Under the pieces are notes generated by a model that searched no databases, had not been told where the DNA came from, and worked only from the letters and a program-made list of their open reading frames with translations. Source: Candidatus Pacearchaeota archaeon (lineage in GTDB: Archaea; Nanobdellota; Nanobdellia; Pacearchaeales; GW2011-AR1). Taken from it: a stretch of 14,860 nt of DNA. This document shows positions 11,790-14,860 of this stretch, one piece after another. The stretch covers positions 1 through 14,860 of the forward strand of contig JAUYJY010000051.1 of the NCBI GenBank assembly GCA_030699205.1, in the 5' to 3' direction. The position numbers and the translations under genes were made by a program. The stretch's first letter is position 1; every line of letters begins with the position of its first letter.

Positions 11790-14717
11790 ATGAATCAATC
11801 CCAAGAAAAAGCCGTCTTAAAAACCGAAGGTCCTTGTGTTATTCTTGCAGGAGCAGGTACCGGAAAGACTTATACAATAGTTGAAAAAGTCAAATATATC
11901 TTAAAAAATAAATTATACCCTGCAGAGAAAATTGTCTGCCTTACATTTTCAAACGAAGCGGCAAACTCCTTAAGAAAAAAAATCCTCCCATACACCCATC
12001 ACAAAAACCAAGAAGGAAAAGAACCAATAATAAAAACATTCCATTCCTTCTGTTCGGACTTACTAAAAAAACATGGAGAAAAAATCGGAATAAAAAGATT
12101 TAACATACTTCTTCCAGATGATGCTAAAATTATCTTACATAAAAACTTTAAAGTTAACCCATATTACTGCAATATCTACGTTTCAGAGATTGGAATTGCA
12201 AAAGACCTTGGAATATCAATAAATGAATTAGAACATTATCTAAAATTGAAAACCTCTGCAAGTAATGAAGAATTAGAAAAAAACCTCGAAGAAACAAAAT
12301 TTTTACTTCACACATTACCAAATAATAACTCACAAGAGAACTACAAACAAAAAAAAGACTTGAAAGAAAAATCAGAAAACCTGGACAAACTCCTAAATAT
12401 CTCAAAACTCTTACAAGCATGGAAATCGTATGAAAAGATAAAAGAAAAAAAATCTTTCCTAGACTACTCTGACCTAAACAAACTAGCACTAATTCTATTA
12501 AATAAACATCCGAAAATAGCAGAAGAATTTGATTACATAATTGTTGATGAATTTCAAGACACGAACAAATTACAATGCGACCTTTTAGAATTCATCTGTC
12601 CTAGAAAAAACATTACAGTCGTTGGAGATATGAACCAATCAATTTACAGATTTAGAGGAGCTTATAAGGATAATTTAGACAACTTCAAGAAAACATTCTC
12701 AGTCACAGAAAAAGACGTATTTACATTAGATATATCATTTAGATCAACAAACAAAATCTTAGAAATAGCTCACAGCTTAATACAAAACAATTACAAAAAC
12801 AAAGAAGACTGTTTTAAAGTCCTAAGTGCAAAAAACACAGAAGGAGAAAATATAGAAATATTTGAGTTAGAAAATAACAAAGAAGAAGCCAGAAAAATTA
12901 TAGAAATAATAAAATCCTCAATCCAAGGAGGAATTCCCGAAGGAGAAATTTGCGTTTTATTCAGAACACATCAACAATCAAAAATACTAAAGAACTTACT
13001 AGACTATGAAAATATCCAATATACCTCAATCACAAAAAAACCCCTTCTAAAAATAGGATTAATAAAAATAATAAGAGCTTATTTGACAATACTCTCTAGT
13101 ATCTCCCAGAAAAACTCAAACCCTCACAGGGCTTGGTGGGATTTAGTACACAACTCTGATTTCAACAAAAAAGATGAGATTTCAATAGGCAATTTCATAA
13201 AACAAAACAGGGAGGAACCATTGTTAAGTATAAAATTCCTAAACACTCCGGAAATAGAACTAACAGAAAAAGGAAAAATTCAACTAAAAACAATAATAAA
13301 GAATATTAAGACATTAATTCCTGAAAAAGAATCCTCAATAACTAATATAATCAATAAAATTTACGAAATTTTACAATATCCTGAAACAGAGAATAAAGAA
13401 AAGGTTTTAGTCTTACAAAAATTCTACGAACTAGCAAAAGAACATGAGGAAATGGAATCTGAATCCCTTCATGATTTTATACATCATTTAAACATAATTG
13501 ATTCATTAGGAATTGAAATAGAAGCCCCTTCATTAAATAATTCTGGAATAAGGATAATGACCTCACATGCAACAAAAGGCCTAGAATATGATATAGTAAT
13601 AATATCAAATCTCGCACAAAAGAAATTCCCATTAGAAAACAACCTATCAAGAGGCATTATTCCCTCCGAGCTATCTCCAGAACTCTCTAGCTTATTAAAG
13701 AATCTCTCAGAGAAAGATAAAAAGCACTTCATAAAAGAGCATGAACAGGAAAATCAACTCTTAGAGGAACGCAGGCTTTGTTATGTTTCTTTCACAAGAG
13801 CAAGAGCAAAACTCTATCTAACATATGCAAAGAAATATGGGTCCAGATTTTTCTACCCTTCAAAGTTCTTACAAGAAATAAATTATAAAGAAAATAAAAA
13901 TATAGAATTCAAGAAAGACTCTCAACTCCTATACAAAGAACCAGAATTAAAAATTCCCCAGGAAATCACAGTCTCGCGAGAAAAAACAAAATTCTCTCCT
14001 TCTGCCCTGCAAATGTTTGACGAATGTGAAAAGAAATATGAATATCGTTATGTGTACAATATGCCGGAGCCAACACCAATATCTTGGGACGCAATAAAAC
14101 TTGGTTCTTTTGTCCATAAAGTTTTAGAAGAAGGAGTAAAAGCAAACTTAAAAGAAGAAAAACAATTCTTAGACCTTGCAAAAATACTAAACTCTGAAGA
14201 AAAATGGCAGTTTGTAGAAATTTCTGACGCACTCCCTTTGATAAAAATATTCTTCCATAGGAACAAAAACAAATATAATGAAAACTCTTTGACAGAATGT
14301 TATCTTAAGGCAAATCTCTCTGGCTTAGATTTCAGAGGTTACGCGGATAGAATTGATATAATTAATAAAAATAAAGACCTAGAAATTATAGATTACAAAA
14401 CAGGTAGAACATACATAAAACCAAAATATCGAAACTGGCAACTCGGCTTTTATGCCCTTGCGGCAAAATCTTCAGGAGTTGGAAATCCAAGAAGGCTCAC
14501 TCTTGAAACACTCCAACATGAAACACCAATTACTTTTGATTTAGATGAAAACGGAAATGCAAAAGAAATCCACTCAAAGATGACTTTCTTCAATCTAAAC
14601 GAAGTAAAAGAAGAAATAATGGAAACTGCTAAAAAAATATTAGAAGCCAAGAAATCTGGGTTTAAACCCTGTCCTGTTGAAAAAAACTGTCCTTTCTGCG
14701 AAGAATGGATTTACTAA
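11790..14717 (+). CDS. UvrD/Rep-family helicase fused to a PD-(D/E)XK nuclease (AddB/AdnA-like)
   Basis: 975 residues. SF1A helicase motifs: NQSQEKAV with Q-motif Gln5, Walker A AGAGTGKT (20-27), LTFSNEAAN (51-59), TFHSFC (83-88), motif II VDEFQDT (252-258), motif III GDMNQSIYRFRG (279-290), SFRST (316-320), motif V TSHATKGLEYD (591-601) and motif VI YVSFTRAR (665-672). The C-terminal part has the RecB-type nuclease order: SPSALQMFDECEKKYEYRY (736-754), GSFVHKVLEEG (772-782), GYADRID (850-856), IIDYKTG (866-872) with Asp868 and Lys870, QLGFYAL (884-890). Cys746, Cys961, Cys967 and Cys970 could hold an Fe-S cluster. Architecture resembles DNA-end resection enzymes, so a role in double-strand break processing is likely. 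No partner subunit gene is visible in the window. Confidence 0.93.
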   Translation: MNQSQEKAVLKTEGPCVILAGAGTGKTYTIVEKVKYILKNKLYPAEKIVCLTFSNEAANSLRKKILPYTHHKNQEGKEPIIKTFHSFCSDLLKKHGEKIGIKRFNILLPDDAKIILHKNFKVNPYYCNIYVSEIGIAKDLGISINELEHYLKLKTSASNEELEKNLEETKFLLHTLPNNNSQENYKQKKDLKEKSENLDKLLNISKLLQAWKSYEKIKEKKSFLDYSDLNKLALILLNKHPKIAEEFDYIIVDEFQDTNKLQCDLLEFICPRKNITVVGDMNQSIYRFRGAYKDNLDNFKKTFSVTEKDVFTLDISFRSTNKILEIAHSLIQNNYKNKEDCFKVLSAKNTEGENIEIFELENNKEEARKIIEIIKSSIQGGIPEGEICVLFRTHQQSKILKNLLDYENIQYTSITKKPLLKIGLIKIIRAYLTILSSISQKNSNPHRAWWDLVHNSDFNKKDEISIGNFIKQNREEPLLSIKFLNTPEIELTEKGKIQLKTIIKNIKTLIPEKESSITNIINKIYEILQYPETENKEKVLVLQKFYELAKEHEEMESESLHDFIHHLNIIDSLGIEIEAPSLNNSGIRIMTSHATKGLEYDIVIISNLAQKKFPLENNLSRGIIPSELSPELSSLLKNLSEKDKKHFIKEHEQENQLLEERRLCYVSFTRARAKLYLTYAKKYGSRFFYPSKFLQEINYKENKNIEFKKDSQLLYKEPELKIPQEITVSREKTKFSPSALQMFDECEKKYEYRYVYNMPEPTPISWDAIKLGSFVHKVLEEGVKANLKEEKQFLDLAKILNSEEKWQFVEISDALPLIKIFFHRNKNKYNENSLTECYLKANLSGLDFRGYADRIDIINKNKDLEIIDYKTGRTYIKPKYRNWQLGFYALAAKSSGVGNPRRLTLETLQHETPITFDLDENGNAKEIHSKMTFFNLNEVKEEIMETAKKILEAKKSGFKPCPVEKNCPFCEEWIY

Positions 14718-14800
14718 ATAGTACATTGTTGCGTAAGCGTGTCTTTTCTTAATGGCTTAATTTCTCTCTAATTCTATCTATATAACACAATACCACAACA

Positions 14801-14808
14801 TTTATATA
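14801..14808 (+). promoter_or_regulatory. TATA box for the gene at the right edge
   Basis: TTTATATA, the best TATA match in the window, centred 25 nt before the ATG at 14830. The preceding 14718-14800 region shows no gene, only a short T-rich run (TCTTTTCTT, near 14743) after the helicase stop. Confidence 0.6.
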
Positions 14809-14829
14809 CTACATCTACCTTAATATAGT

Positions 14830-14860
14830 ATGATAAACAATACATTAGAATGTCCAAAAT
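14830..14860 (+). CDS. start of a gene truncated by the window edge
   Basis: The ATG at 14830 begins an open frame reading MINNTLECPK before the window ends. It is accepted because a strong TATA box lies at the leaderless distance used by other genes here. CPK could be the start of a zinc-binding CPxC motif, but ten codons are too few to assign anything. Confidence 0.55.
   Translation, partial: MINNTLECPK

Noticed and set aside
1..14860. tRNA/rRNA genes, CRISPR arrays, transposases, toxin-antitoxin pairs
   Set aside because: I looked for T-loop-like motifs, regularly spaced repeats, terminal inverted repeats and typical protein motifs by eye and found none.

Overview
The window looks like part of a small, strongly AT-rich archaeal genome, most likely from the DPANN group (Pacearchaeota/Woesearchaeota-like). 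Three things point there. It carries archaeal-type translation genes (aIF5B, eS6, aIF2-gamma). It has a pilin-type motif (KGQAAMEFLMTYGWAIL) that I associate with these lineages. Its promoters have TATA-like boxes about 25 nt upstream of start codons, implying mostly leaderless mRNAs. The lineage is inferred from motifs, not from a search.

Left block, minus strand, positions 4042 down to 153: four small proteins of unknown function, a tRNA-dihydrouridine synthase and cysteinyl-tRNA synthetase. The unknown proteins are arginine-rich and lysine-poor, unlike the lysine-rich housekeeping proteins beside them. Close packing suggests short operons: a TTGA overlap at 3680-3683 and a 1-nt gap before dus. 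A PC4-like ssDNA-binding/coactivator gene is transcribed divergently at 4100-4423 and appears to share one palindromic TATA box (4061-4071) with the minus-strand operon.

Middle block, minus strand, 7022 down to 4615: a small Cys-containing membrane-anchored protein, a miniature pyruvate-kinase-like barrel protein, and a 513-residue surface protein. The surface protein joins a transmembrane hairpin, an archaeal pilin module and a beta-propeller-like C-terminus.

Right block, plus strand, 7227 to the end: aIF5B, eS6 and aIF2-gamma form a translation cluster in which nearly every gene has its own TATA-like box. aIF2-gamma is followed by an overlapping 118-residue unknown gene. Then comes a 975-residue UvrD-family helicase fused to a PD-(D/E)XK nuclease with Cys residues suggestive of an Fe-S cluster. 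The start of another gene lies at the right edge (14830), with a strong TATA box. I see no tRNA or rRNA genes, CRISPR arrays, insertion sequences or transposases.

The window is mostly housekeeping (tRNA charging and modification, translation initiation, DNA-end processing). The least ordinary parts are the pilin-propeller fusion, the mini pyruvate-kinase-like protein, an aIF2-gamma that has lost its zinc-knuckle cysteines, and the arginine-rich unknown proteins. I found no convincing defence or mobile system.
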